The notes below the pieces were generated by a model. The model did no database searches and had not been told where the DNA came from. It was given only the letters and a program-made list of their open reading frames with translations. A stretch of DNA of 64,000 nucleotides from positions 1,922,001-1,986,000 of the forward strand of contig OX638134.1 in the NCBI GenBank assembly GCA_951804985.1, given 5' to 3'. The position numbers were made by a program, and so were the translations under genes. This stretch comes from Dryomyza anilis (lineage: Eukaryota; Arthropoda; Insecta; Diptera; Dryomyzidae). This document shows positions 46,826 to 59,882 of this stretch, piece after piece (the stretch's first letter is position 1; every line of letters begins with the position of its first letter).

Positions 46826-48544
46826 GAAAAAAAACTTTTGTAGCGCTCTTATTGAAAAACCCGTTACATTTCAAACATTTTTGAACTACAGATTTGGTTA
46901 TAGAATTCGAATTTCACAACTTTGTTCTTTTCATTCTTTGACGGAGACCTGCCCTCATCTATTATATTTGTATTTTTGTATTAATCATAAATTTAGATCG
47001 AAGTTTAAATGTAAAATATCAAATATTTATTTTCTCTTGATCTATAGAGATCGTACTTTAAAATTATATACCTACAAATTATTTTTTCTTTATTATAGCC
47101 CAACCGATATTATGAATTAAAAAGCATTTTTTATGCTAAGGATACAAGCAAATTATAAATTGTTAATAACCTTAAGAATGTTGTGGTGTGTACAAAATGT
47201 GCACCTACTATCTACTAATCTTTGAGATTATCATAAAATATTAGCATATAAATGAATCTACTCAAATGAAATTGTTTTAAGTTGTAAGTAAGTGAAAAAG
47301 TTTTTAATAAATAATGAAAATACACAAAGGAAAATTTCAAATTATACCAGAATAAGCAAGCAAGCAACCAGCCTTTTCTTCACTCATAATCATGTTACGT
47401 GTTAGTGGTAACGAATTTAGGCGAATTTTGTGTGACAGCTTTTTAAGTGGTTAATTATATGGTCGTCTCGTAATGCCTCACTTGTTGGTCGGGTGTGTTG
47501 CTAATTTTCAATTTACGTGTAAATCTTATTTTCGGATAAATAAATGATTTAATGTGCAAAGGGCAGGTGGTTGGCGGTACGGTACCTCGTATAAATCATA
47601 TGAGCAGCATAAGTTAAGGTTTAAGGCTGCATTTTACAGATTGCCCAAAGATAAAGCTGGCCTTTGTTGTTTTTTAAATTTCAGAATTCAGTTTGGATTT
47701 ATTTTTTTTTCTTGTTGCTAATTTAAGTATCTTTTGAAGAACTGCTCAAGTGTAAGTGGAAACGGATGTGAGACTCAACTGCTGTCTGTCTGGTTCTGGG
47801 GGTGGTTTAGGCCCCAGTTTATCTGCGTGTAAGTGCAGTAATACTTTGCAGCTGACTGCTTCCGCTGATATGATGCGCACCGGATGCAATAATCCAACAA
47901 ATGAAGGAAATCATCGGATCGTATAAGTGACTGTTAAAATTGCTCTAGAAGAAAATATATATTATTGAACGTATTCGAGAGAACGGAATGAATGAAAACT
48001 GCCACCATGGAGACCTATTGTGGGGCGTATTAATTTGCTCTGCTTGCATTGGTGTACTTGAAAAGTAGAAGGAGGGCTCTGAGCTTCTTATCTATGAGGA
48101 ACATCATCTCTATTTTGTTATTATAGAACGAACCTCTTCAACATAACAAAATTCAGTTATTTATTTTTTTATAAACCTACATATGATATTTAGTTTTACC
48201 CTTCTCACGTGTGTTATATACAAAGTAATATAAAATGGTATGTCATAGCAACAATTCGAAACTAAAAATATTTTGTAGGGGTTCTAATTGAGGTTAGCAA
48301 ATTTTATTAAAGAAACAAAATAAGTATAGCAAAATATATTGTTTCAAAATTAAACCGTGCGGTTGTTTCTTTTGGTCTTCTTGGTGTTTGTCCACATTTT
48401 ATACAATAAATTGCAGCGACATCAGTTATGAAATCAAATGGACAATGCTGGCTAAATTTTGATTATATACTGAATCAAATACCTTACAAATATATAATAT
48501 GTATTTCATGAAATATAATGAAAATGTTTTTACTTTTACTACTA
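46826..48544. other. Gene-free stretch
   Basis: No supported gene. 47340-47960 is more complex and GC-richer than its neighbours, with no recognisable signal. Confidence 0.5.
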
Positions 48545-50135
48545 TTTTTGCTAATATATTTGATTGTTCTCCTTTGTTTTTTGCTTTTGCTTATGGTTTT
48601 GATTTGGTTTTCAAGTTTTATTTAGTGTTTTTACTTTGAATTTTTCTTTAGTGTTTTGATTTTGTTTTTGTTTTTAAATTTTTATTTTAAATTTTTGTTT
48701 GTTTTTTTATTTATTTTGCTTTTTTTATTGACTTTTTCTTCCTTTGTTTTTATATTTTTCAGTTTTTCGAGTTAAGTGTTGGATTTTGTATTTTTTATGT
48801 TACTTTCATTTTTTTCTTTTATATTGTTATTTGTTATTTGTTTTTTGTTTTTTTTTTCTTTTTTTTTAGTTTTAGTTTTTTCGATTTTCTGTTTGCTTCA
48901 GCTTTTGAATTTGGCCACCTCTTTGTTTTGTTTTGTTTGGTTTTATTTCTATTTTTTTTTATTGCTATATTTGTTTTTTATTTTATTTTATTTTTGTTTG
49001 AATTTGGCCACCTCTTTGTTTTGTTTTGTTTGGTTTTATTTCTATTTTTGTTTTTTTTTATTTCTATGAATATTTTTTTTATTTTATTTTATTTCAATAT
49101 TTGTTTTTTTTTTATCTTATGTTATTTCTATTTTATTTCTATTTTTTTTTTTATTTTTTTTTATATTTTTGTTTTTTTCTTTTTTGCCTTGTTATTTTTG
49201 TTGTTGTTTACTTTTCCTACTGTTTTCACTTGTGCTTATCTTTTTAAGTTTTTATACTTTTGATTTTGTTTTCAAGTTTTATTTAGTGTTTTTAATTTTT
49301 CTTTGTGTTTACTTTAGGTTTTTTTTATATCTGATTTTTACTTTGTATTTTCTTTTATTTCTACTTTTGTTATGTATTTTTTCTGCCTTTGCATTCTCCA
49401 TTATATTTTCGAGTTTTAGTGGTTTTACATTTGTTTTGTCTTTTTTTGTTTTTATTTAGTTTCCGTTTTTACATTTTGTTTTATATTTGTGTTTGATTTT
49501 GTTTAAGCTTTGATTTTGTGGTTCTTGTTTCTGCGTTTGATTTTTTGTTTGTTTTTGCTTTTGTGTTGAATATGTTGGTTTTACGATGTTTTCATATTGC
49601 TTTTATTTTTTTTTATTTGTCTTCTATTAAATTTTTAATTTTTGTCTTTTCTGTTTGATTTGTATATTTTTTTTTGGAATTATCTTTAGTTTATGAATTC
49701 TCTTTAGTTTGATTATTCCTTTTTTGTTTTATGTCGTGTTTTTCTTTTTTTAATTTTGATTTTATTTTTGCTTATTTTTGTGTTTTAGTTTTCGATTTTT
49801 TTGTGCATGATATTGGATTTAAGTTTTCCAATTCTCTTTAATTTGATTTTACTTTTTTGTTTTGTGTCGTGTTTTTCTTTTTCTTTTTTAATTTTGATTT
49901 TGTTTTTGATTTTTTTTGAGCTTGATTTCGGAATTAAGTTTTGCAATTCTCTTTGGTTTGATTTTACTTTTTTGCTTTGTGTTGTATTTTTCTTTTTTTA
50001 ATTTTGATGTTTTTTCTTATTTTTGCTTTCGATTTATTTTGAGTTTGATTTTGAATTTAAGTTTTTCAATTCTGTTTAGTTTAATTTTACTTTTTTGTTC
50101 TGTGTCGTATTTTTATTTTCTTAATTTTGATTTTG
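48545..50135 (+). repeat. T-rich low-complexity tract
   Basis: About 1.6 kb dominated by TTTTTGTTTT, TTTTATTTT and TTTGATTTT. It includes a direct duplication of GAATTTGGCCACCTCTTTGT (48908 and 48999) and repeated blocks with AAGTTTTCCAATTCTCTTTA. All Phe/Leu-rich frames here are artefacts. It resembles the complement of the A-rich tract in MED1 intron 4. Confidence 0.88.
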
Positions 50136-50860
50136 GGTCTTAAGATTTAAGTTTTCCAATCCGTTTAGTCGGAACAGACAAACGGACTTGGAGTTTTATA
50201 TTTATAGATAATTTTTAAATATATTTTTTACATATTTATAAAATTTTATTATTAAATCTAAAATACTAAAAATTATGCCATAAATGCTAATTAATTTTAG
50301 CTTTGTGCTTTTTATGATTTAAACAAAAATACAAAATAATATATTTTTTATATAATTTTTTGACTCTTCAAAGTTGGTTTAAATCCTACGTATTACGTAG
50401 AGCTTAAACTTAATTTCCTCGCACTTTGGTAGGTAGTTGGGTACTGCAGCACGTTTCTCGGCTGAATCGAGTTGATTTCCGGATGTGCAGCCGGAAGGAG
50501 AGAAGAACGGAAGCAAGGAAGTTCACTTAAACCAGTGCGCTGCACTTGAACCTTCAGGCGATGTGGATGGTAAGAGTTTCGACTACACCCGAAACGCCAC
50601 ATTCAACGACAATGCATTGCAACAATATGAGGGACAAAATACGATTTTGATGAACTTAAAAAAAGATAAAAAAATCGTAGCATATTTTACGTTTACGTGG
50701 TGCGTTTTCGTAAGTGAAATGTTGCTGCGGGTATCACGCAGTGTCACGTTTACGCGGTGCAATTTTCAATTAAAGTTAAAATCAATTTTTGTATTTTTAA
50801 AATAATTTGTGCGACTTGGTACAAAATAAATATAATAGGGATATAAAAATAGGGATATTT
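50136..50860. other. Gene-free spacer
   Basis: No supported gene. A 106-codon frame at 50485-50805 has no recognisable domain. A GTTTACG(T/C)GGTGC(G/A)TTTTC-like block is duplicated at about 50690 and 50747. Confidence 0.45.
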
Positions 50861-52284
50861 CTTTATTTCTTAATTTCTTAATTTCTTTATTTCTTTATTT
50901 CTTTATTTCTTTATTTCTTTATTTCTTTATTTCTTTATTTCTTTATATCTTTATTTCTTTATTTCTTTATTTCTTTATTTCTTTATTTCTTTATTTCTTT
51001 ATTTCTTTATTTCTTTATTTCTTTATTTCTTTATTTCTTTATATCTTTATATCTTTATTTCTTTATTTCTTTATATCTTTATTTCTTTATTTCTTTATTT
51101 CTTTATTTCTTTATTTCTTTATTTCTTTATTTCTTTATTTCTTTATTTCTTTATTTCTTTATTTCTTTATTTCTTTATTTCTTTATTTCTTTATTTCTTT
51201 ATTTCTTTATTTCTTTATTTCTTTATTTCTTTATTTCTTTATTTCTTTATTTCTTTATTTCTTTATTTCTTTATTTCTTTATTTCTTTATTTCTTTATTT
51301 CTTTATTTCTTTATTTCTTTATTTCTTTATTTCTTTATTTCTTTATTTCTTTATTTCTTTATTTCTTTATTTCTTTATTTCTTTATTTCTTTATTTCTTT
51401 ATTTCTTTATTTCTTTATTTCTTTATTTCTTTATTTCTTTATTTCTTTATTTCTGTATTTCTTTATTTCTTTATTTCTTTATTTCTTTATTTCTTTATTT
51501 CTTTATTTCTTTATTTCTTTATTTCTTTATTTCTTTATTTCTTTATTTCTTTATTTCTTTATTTCTTTATTTCTTTATTTCTTTATTTCTTTATTTCTTT
51601 ATTTCTTTATTTCTTTATTTCTTTATTTTTTTATTTCTTTATTTCTTTATTTCTTTATTTCTTTATTTCTTTATTTCTTTATTTCTTTATTTCTTTATTT
51701 CTTTATTTCTTTATTTCTTTATTTCTTTATTTCTTTATTTCTTTATTTCTTTATTTCTTTATTTCTTTATTTCTTTATTTCTTTATTTCTTTATTTCTTT
51801 ATTTCTTTATTTCTTTATTTCTTTATTTCTTTATTTCTTTATTTCTTTATTTCTTTATTTCTTTATTTCTTTATTTCTTTATTTCTTTATTTCTTTATTT
51901 CTTTATTTCTTTATTTCTTTATTTCTTTATTTCTTTATTTCTTTATTTCTTTATTTCTTTATTTCTTTATTTCTTTATTTCTTTATTTCTTTATTTCTTT
52001 ATTTCTTTATTTCTTTATTTCTTTATTTCTTTATTTCTTTATTTCTTTATTTCTTTATTTCTTTATTTCTTTATTTCTTTATTTCTTTATTTCTTTATTT
52101 CTTTATTTCTTTATTTCTTTATTTCTTTATTTCTTTATTTCTTTATTTCTTTATTTCTTTATTTCTTTATTTCTTTATTTCTTTATTTCTTTATTTCTTT
52201 ATTTCTTTATTTCTTTATTTCTTTATTTCTTTATTTCTTTATTTCTTTATTTCTTTATTTCTTTATTTCTTTATTTCTTTATTT
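50861..52284 (+). repeat. TTTCTTTA octanucleotide array, about 1.42 kb
   Basis: Roughly 178 tandem units of TTTCTTTA. The first ~230 bp contain scattered TTTCTTAA or ATATCTTT variants. From about 51075 to 52275 the array is almost pure, with only isolated changes near 51454 and 51627. It is mirror-symmetric and pyrimidine-rich apart from one A per unit. Confidence 0.98.
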
Positions 52285-53882
52285 TCTATATTTTTTATTA
52301 ATTTATTTAAAATAAAAATTACATCCTTTTTTTTTGATAGAGCTTCAAAAATACACTTGACCTTTCAATACTCTCACAAATCAGTGGGACTTTTTAGAAC
52401 TCAATCAAAAGGTTGTAGACAGAACCCCCTATTTAAACCCTTTGACCTTTGAGGTAACCTATGTGGCTGCTATTCCCCAGTGTAACATGTTACCTCAATT
52501 TAGGCCAAAAATAGAAATTCTTTGCAGCACTGTTTAATTAGTTGCATTCATACGAAAACATTTATTCTATAGAGGCAGGGCATTTAACAACCTTGATTTT
52601 GATGTGGACGGTAAACTTCAAAGGATAACTACAACAAATACAACAACAACTACAATATAATCGTAAACATTTGATTGAAAAACTTTGGGACTAAGTTCTA
52701 TGCGCCATGTTGATCTTAGACAAATTAAATACTTTTCATTAATAGTTAATCAAGTGCTTCGATTGGGTCCAAACGGGTTAAAACAAACACACATACACAC
52801 GTGGGCAAACATTTGCAAAATGTTTGATTTGTTTGTTAAAGTATTTGCAAAAAGTTTTCAACTTTTTTTCTGTAAGGTTTTTATAAGCGAGCATACTTCG
52901 ATTTTTGTTTACACTTGATTGATGTGCTCCACTTCGTTGAGGTTGTGTGTATGTGTGTGTGTTTGTGCGTCTTGCCAATGCTGCCATATTGTGCGACACA
53001 CACACCAACAAATCGATGCAAGTTGCCCAACCACAATGCCACTTAGTAGATGAATAGATTTTAATTAAAACTCCTACTACTTAAGGTTGGCTACAAATTT
53101 AGTGGAACGAACGCAGTTTATATAAATTACTCTCAAGTTGACAGTGATTATTTTATGGCGAAGAATGTGGTCGAAGGACGCACTGTGTCGGTCTGTCATC
53201 CGCATGGAAGAGGGTGCCGTCCGTCTATAGGTTGGCGACATCAGCCACTGACGTTTTATAATAAATGCCCATGAATGTGTCACATACTACAAATATTTTC
53301 GGCAGAGTTATTTGGCGCAGAAATTGCTTTAATTTTTAACGACAATAAAAAATAAAAAAAATCACTTATGCAATAAAACAAAAATATTTTTGTGCCGCTG
53401 AAATTTTTCCGACGCCGACATTTTTGCCACAGATTACTTTGAAAAATGGACAACTGTCGCGAATAAGTATACACAATCGAATAATTATAAATAATGTAAG
53501 TGAATTAATAAAAATGCTTTTTAAAAATATTCTACATAAGAACTATAGTTCAGATTTTATGAATTTTCATATTAGAGAGGTCTTGCCGTTTCTAGAAATA
53601 TCAATTCATTAACAAACGTCTCGAGTTATCGGATTTATTAATCTCATAACTATCAAGTGTAAAAATGTCTAATGATTGAACTAATTCAATATTTTTATCA
53701 CAGACCATATCAAAAAAAGAACAATAGAATATTTCGTTAATTTAAAATTGCATTGGGGTTTTAAATTTGCGAATATTCAAAATAAAATAAAGAACTGAAC
53801 TTAAATATCAGCAAAATTTTATATATTTTACAATACAATAGTGCTATAGTTCAGAATTTTTCGAGTTTCCATATATTATTGG
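52285..53882. other. Gene-free stretch
   Basis: No supported gene. CACACACA/TGTGTGTG microsatellites lie at about 52945-52970 and 52996-53010. About 53535-53880 is repeated after the next element (54784-55060). Confidence 0.5.
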
Positions 53883-54783
53883 TCAAGTATACTGTGCCAA
53901 AATCGTGTGTGGTTTTGTTGATTATTTCTAGCCACAAAATACAAAACCAAAAATACGAATTCGAAAAATTGAAAAATGTTGTCATGCCAAAAGGGCGAAT
54001 CTTTTCGTTTTTTTTGCCATAACTTTTTATTGGTATAAGATAAAATAGTAGTGTAAAGGCATTAATTGTTTTTATTTTAAAATATATTTTTTTTAAATTT
54101 TTATCATTTGCAAAAAAAGTATTTAGCATATTATTTTTAAATAATGATGCCAATCGATAGGTGCTTTAAAATCAAACAATAAATGCCTTTACATCATTAT
54201 TTTATCTTGCACCAATAAAGAGTTTTTGCAAAAAAACGAAAAGATTCGCCCTTTTGCAATGACAAGATTTTCAATTTTACCAATTTCTACGTTTTTCTGC
54301 TATAACTCTTTAATGGTGCAAGATAAAATAGTGATGTAAAGGCATTTATTGTTTGATTTTAAAGCACCTATCGATTGGCATCATTATTCAAAAATAATTT
54401 GCCAAACATTTTTTTGGAAATGTTAAAAATTCAAAAAAAAAAATAATGATGCCAATCGATAGGTGCTTTAAAAACAAACAATTAATGCCACTTCATTACA
54501 ATTTTATCTTGCGCTTATAAAAAGTTATAGCAAAAAACACAAAAATATTTGAGTTTTGGTCAGGATATAGTCTTACAAAATCCGTATTTACAATTCAGTA
54601 AGTTGTCCAAATACAAAGTTATTTTATTTACGTTATAATAATTGATGAATAACCCAAAATAACAGAAAAAATTAAAAAAAAACAAAATTTTGCTAATTTT
54701 TAAAGCACTTCAAACTTTAAAATTCGATTTCCCAACATTTTTAAAAATGCACATTCGCCCTTTTGGTATGACAGTGACGATAT
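53883..54783. mobile_element. GCCAAAAGGGCGAA-family element, copy 2 (left end missing)
   Basis: It matches 44972-45939 from AAGTATACTGTGCCAAAATC onward and keeps the complete right terminus CATTCGCCC through TGACGATAT at 54783. The hairpin modules with CACCTATCGATTGGCATCAT and its complement are again present twice. The left terminal repeat is absent. Flanking unique sequence is duplicated on both sides. Confidence 0.85.
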
Positions 54784-56371
54784 CAAAAATGAAGAACTAT
54801 CGAATATTTCGTTAATTTGAAATTACGTTGGGGTTTTAAATTTGCGCATATTAAAAAAAAAAGTACTTAATTCAAATATTAGCAAAATTTTATATATATT
54901 TTAAAAAATGAAAGTGCTATAACAAAATTTATGAGTTTCCTTATATTAGAAGTCCTATCTTCTCTATAGATATACATAGCAACTTTTTAAAAAACATCTC
55001 AAGTTATCGCATTCATTAACTTCTGAACTGTCAAGTCTACAAATATCTGCTGATTCAATTAATCAATTGGCTGCTCTGTATTTTTTCCATTGTTTCCAAC
55101 TACGAAGTGTAGCAATTAAAAGAAACTTTTGTTTTTGTGTTGCAAGGACTCGAAGGCAAGTATTTCCATAATTAAGCCATAAAACTTTTTGGATTCCATC
55201 AACGACTGTTCAAAACTTTGTTGCGAATGACGGATAACGACGTGGCTGGCAGTCTTGTATAGTATAATATAATAGAAAAAATAAATAGCTAATTTTATAA
55301 AATATTTATAAGAGCTACTACTGCTGCTGCTGCACTTTTTGACTGTTTTTAATGAATATTGTATGGCACAAGGGTCAACTTTCGATGTAGGTCAGCTTCA
55401 ACGAATAAAACAAATTAAATAACACAACTTGTGATTCATTCTTCCGTATTTGGTACGGAACGGAACAAAGGATCTCTGACATAATCCATTACTACGTATG
55501 ACGGACAACACCGGAAACAGGAAATCAATGAAATTCGTTTCACGTTTGATTTGCCGCCAGCTGATGCCATTGTGCTTTATACGACTGTTGTTCTCGTTGT
55601 ACGGCATTTGTTTGATGTATTTAATAAAACTGAAGCTTTGGGCAATAAATGTTTTGAAAATATTTTTATTTTATTTTTATTATTACAGTAAGTATTTAAT
55701 TATAATAAATATGTTTTTAGAAATATTAAATTTGAGAGATTTACAAAACGTCTATGAAGAGTTTTATTTTTAATAAATATTTGTAAGTTTTAAATTGTCT
55801 AAAATATCAAGAAATTTCAAATATTTTCATTACTTGATTTAAAATATGAATTTAATTGAATACAATTTATTTTTGATTATAGAGTTTGGTGTTTCTTTTA
55901 TCTGTATTAACTGCACAAACTCAAAGATAGTAGGTTATTTTATAATTATTACCAATTGGGGAATATAATTGCAACACAACTTAAATACAATAAAATTTAA
56001 TTAAAATTGCGAAATAACTTTTTTGTTTATTTTAGGAACAAAATGTACATGTCTGCTGTAGAACGAACTTCAATTTTAACAATAGTTAACAATTAAGACA
56101 GCATTTATAAAAAATATATCAAAAAATAGAACATGCTTCAAGAATGACAAGCCAAATTAAAAGCAGGATATTAAAACATATCTCAATGATTGACATCTTG
56201 TGGTAAGATTATTTTCTTCTCATTTTCACTTTATTTTATTACAATCGTTTTTAATTGTATAGTACACTGAGGTATAAAAAATTTAATTTATAATTAAAAG
56301 ATTAATGTTGAAACTATAAATAAAAGGAAAGTAGGTATTTAATTTGAACAAATTTACCAGCAAACCACATT
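54784..56371. other. Gene-free stretch, partly a duplicate of 53535-53880
   Basis: About 54784-55060 repeats sequence found before copy 2, including GAATATTTCGTTAATTT, GGGGTTTTAAATTTGCG and AAGTTATCG blocks. The 91-codon frame at 55498-55773 has no domain and I do not call it a gene. Confidence 0.5.
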
Positions 56372-58046
56372 ATATCGTCACTATCATACCAAAGGGGGCG
56401 AATGTGTAATTGTTGACATTACCGTTTTTTACATTTTTGAATGTATTTTTTTCACAAGTACACTCAGAAAAACAAAAATACAAAATTCATAGGAATTCCT
56501 ATTGATTTAATTATTAAAATTAGTCAATGCGAATTTTCCTAGTAATTTTATAGTGAGGGAACTATTAATATTATAGTGGCGTCTCACTATCGATTTCAAT
56601 AGTTTTTACTATTAAAAAGTAATGTGATGTCCTATTAATACCAGAATGACCCATTGAAAGAATAGTCTATCACATTAAAATAAACTGACTCAATATGATG
56701 AAATTATTAATTGAATTATTAATTGAATTATTCAGACTACCTATTGTTTTAAATATATTGCAACATAAAATCAATAGTATACATCATTTTAAAGTAATAG
56801 GATAGGAGAATATGATTCTTTTAAAATGATTTAACTATAAGATTTCTATGGTAACATACTATTAAATTTATAGTTTTTTCATATTAATTCAATCCGATTG
56901 ATCATATAAAATCAATAGTTGAAATCACATTATTTTAAAAGGATGTAACTATAAGAACATTCTTAAAATTATAGTTTTTTATTATTATTATTGTTTCTAT
57001 GGTACTATACCATTGAAGATATAGTTTTTTATATCCATTCAATAGAATTGACCTTATCAATTCTAAATGATATTATTGTTTTAGAATACTTAAAAACGCT
57101 GAAAAATAGTTGAAAAGGTAAATAAAATGTACACAGTGTATACACTGTGACAAAATCGTGTGTGGTGTTGTTGAATATTTCTAGCCACAAAAGACAAAAC
57201 CAAAATGGCGAATTTGAAAAATTGAAAATCTTGTCATGCCAAAAGGCGTTTTTTGCCATAACTTTTTACTGGTACTGGATAAATTAGTGGTGTAAAGGCA
57301 TGAATAATTTGTTGTTAAAGTACCTATCGTTTGGCATCATTATTTAAAAATAATATTTCGAATTTTTGTGTACATTTTTGGCAAATTATTTTAAAATAAT
57401 GATGCCAGTCCATAGGTGATTTGAAAACAAACAATTAATTGCCTTGCACCAATATTTTATCTTGTAGCAATAAAAAGTTATGGCAAAAAGACGAAAGGAT
57501 TTTTGCCTTTTTGCCATAATTTTACGCATTATTTTTCAAATTTTGCTATATGCAAGCGATAACTTCTTATAGGTACAAGATAAAATATTTATGTAGAGGT
57601 ATTAATTGTTTCTTTTTAACGCACCTATCGATTGACATTATTATTTAAAAATACTTTTTTAAATTTTTGTTATTTGCGAGATTTTTTTTTTGGAAATTAT
57701 TTTTAAATAATGATGTCAATCGATAGGTGCTTTAAAAACAAACAATTAATGCCTTTACATTACTATTTGATCTTGTACCCATGAAAAGTTATGACAAAAA
57801 AACATAAATATTTGCGTTTTGGTCAAGATATAGTCACACAAAATCCGTATTTATAATTCAATAAGTTGTCCAAACCAAAAGATATTTTATATACGTTATG
57901 CTAATTAATGAATGAACCAAAATAACGAAAAAAAAAATTGAAAAAAAAAGAATTTTTACTAATTTTAAATCAATTCCACTTTATAATTTCATTTGCCAAC
58001 ATTTTAAAAATTCACATTCGCCCCTTTGGCATGTCTATGACGATAT
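56372..58046. mobile_element. GCCAAAAGGGCGAA-family element, copy 3, with nested element
   Basis: Both terminal inverted repeats are intact: ATATCGTCACTATCATACC at 56372 and ...GGCATGTCTATGACGATAT ending at 58046. Subtracting the nested 678-bp element and its 2-bp duplication leaves about 995 bp, matching the other copies. TA lies at both extreme ends, possibly as target duplication. No transposase is encoded, so it is non-autonomous. Confidence 0.87.
56461..57138. mobile_element. 678-bp CACTCAGAAAAA-type element nested in copy 3
   Basis: It begins CACTCAGAAAAACAAAAATAC right after TA (56459-56460). It ends ...CACAGTG at 57138, followed by TA and then the continuation of the host element (CACTGTGACAAAATCG, compared with TACTGTGCCAAAATCG in the other copies). 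The interior has repeated ATTATAGTTTTTT and ATTCAATAG motifs. Its right end is diverged from the left. Confidence 0.72.
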
Positions 58047-59882
58047 CTTAACAATGTCGAAACGATTTTTTTTTATTGTCAAAGATTCTAAATTCAATTC
58101 TTAAATACTTTGAGTTTGTTATCGAATATTTATTATTAATATCGAATTTCTAAATGATTGTCAAATTGTTTGCAGGTTATTTTCTTTAAAAAACGTTTGA
58201 TCGAAATGTGTTTAAAATACCTTAAGATCAATACATCGGTCATTCTTACCATAATTAGAATCTTCACATACAACGAGCGACATTTTAGTTCCACAGAACT
58301 TCCGAAATTCAAGTGACAGATTTTTTGATTTTTTAATTTAATAAAGCGAAAACGATGAAACAATTCTTTGCTATGTTTTTACTATTTATTTATTATCTCA
58401 GTGTAGATTTTCTATTTATATTAAATACACAAATGGTGACAATTTTCATTGCTCAAAGTAATATTTATATAATGAAGTATTATTCTCATAAACACTGAAT
58501 TTTCCGACTATATTGCCAACTACTACTAAACACTTGTCAGAGGCAAAAATCCGCTTCTTCAGTAGCAGCTTTAGTGGTTGCTCGTTCAACGACCAAGACC
58601 AGAAATAATAGTCGTCGCCGCCGCCAATGTCTGTAAAGTTCTGCGTGTGTTGGTCAACTCGGCATGTGCCACGAACTCTGTCTGTCCTTGCCATACACTG
58701 ATTGTCCTTTTGTCTGCCTGGTTGTCGGTCGGTCTGTCGATTCATTGCTCCCTGTCTTCCAAGACATGCCGCACATATTGTTGCGACTTCATTCCCATTC
58801 CCAGCATCCGTATCTGTTTCAATTTAATTTTCAATTCTTTTTCAATTTCAAAACAAATTCAATTCCATTTGTTTTGTGTTCTGGGTTGTTACTGCTTCCG
58901 CCCCATAGCTTTTCATTTTTTGTATGTGGTCGGCGACTTGGTGGCATCTTCTAAACCACATCAGAAGAGCGCCTAGAATCAGAAGCCGGAAATCTTTAAT
59001 GGATGTGTAGCAACAAAAACAAAAAAAAAAAAACAAAGAAAAAATAGTTTCAAAGACTGGCAGCGCAACAATGGTGACCGGATGCTGAGAACTGGCCGCT
59101 GTTGCTTGAGCTACTTTTTGTTGTAGTTGTTGTTTTTGTTGTAGTTGACATTAAGGACGACATTGATGATGTCGTTCATGTCACAGACAAGCACAACAAC
59201 AAGACGCACCAAATACTTCTTAAATCCAAACCAACAATTGTTGGTTAGCTGGGGCTGGCTGTTGTCAGCATTAAAGTCGTTGCCTCCATCGTCGTCGTCG
59301 ATTTAATTGTGCTGCAAATAGAGTGGAAGAAATGATTGTGTTGAATACACTCGTTGTTGTCGTAAGCATTGATTGTTATTATTGTTGTTGTTAATTGTTA
59401 ATGTTGCTGCTGCTGCCATTGTTGCTGCCCATTAACTTTCCAATTGAATTCTTATTGTTGGTAAATATTGCCAGTGACCGCGTTAATCGTGCGTAACGCA
59501 AAGTTGAGACTTTTCAATTTTTATTTTTTACTCAATGAATTGCGCTACAATTTGCATTATTTAATTGTAATAAAAATTTAAATATTTAAATTAAAATTAA
59601 TAGAAAATGCTATGCAATAAATGTAAATGCCACTCAATCTAGAAGCCTTTAAGTTTTTTTTGTATTTCACTTAATAAAAAATCGCACCATTGTGTTGTGC
59701 TTTGTGTCCTGCCTGAAGCTCTTCATTTGCATGCCTAATGTAGGCACATTGTTTAGCTACCTTTGATTTCAACGGAAGAGAGAGAGAGTGAGTTGAGTAA
59801 TTAATGAGTCGGTGAAGCGGCCTCAGTACAAAAAGGTTGCCAACATTGCGCACAAATGGCGTTTTTTTTTTATTTTCTAAAA
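58047..59882. other. Gene-free stretch
   Basis: No supported gene. Open frames on both strands around 58446-58976 overlap and carry no domain. GTTGTTGTTG-type runs lie at 59110-59150 and 59375-59440, and GAGAGAGAGAG at about 59777-59787. Confidence 0.5.

Noticed and set aside
48776..50143. Multi-spanning membrane protein genes
   Set aside because: All Phe/Leu-rich frames fall in a T-rich low-complexity tract and arise from composition alone.
55498..55773. 91-codon plus-strand frame
   Set aside because: It ends in AT-rich random-like sequence, with no domain and no introns or promoter to support it.
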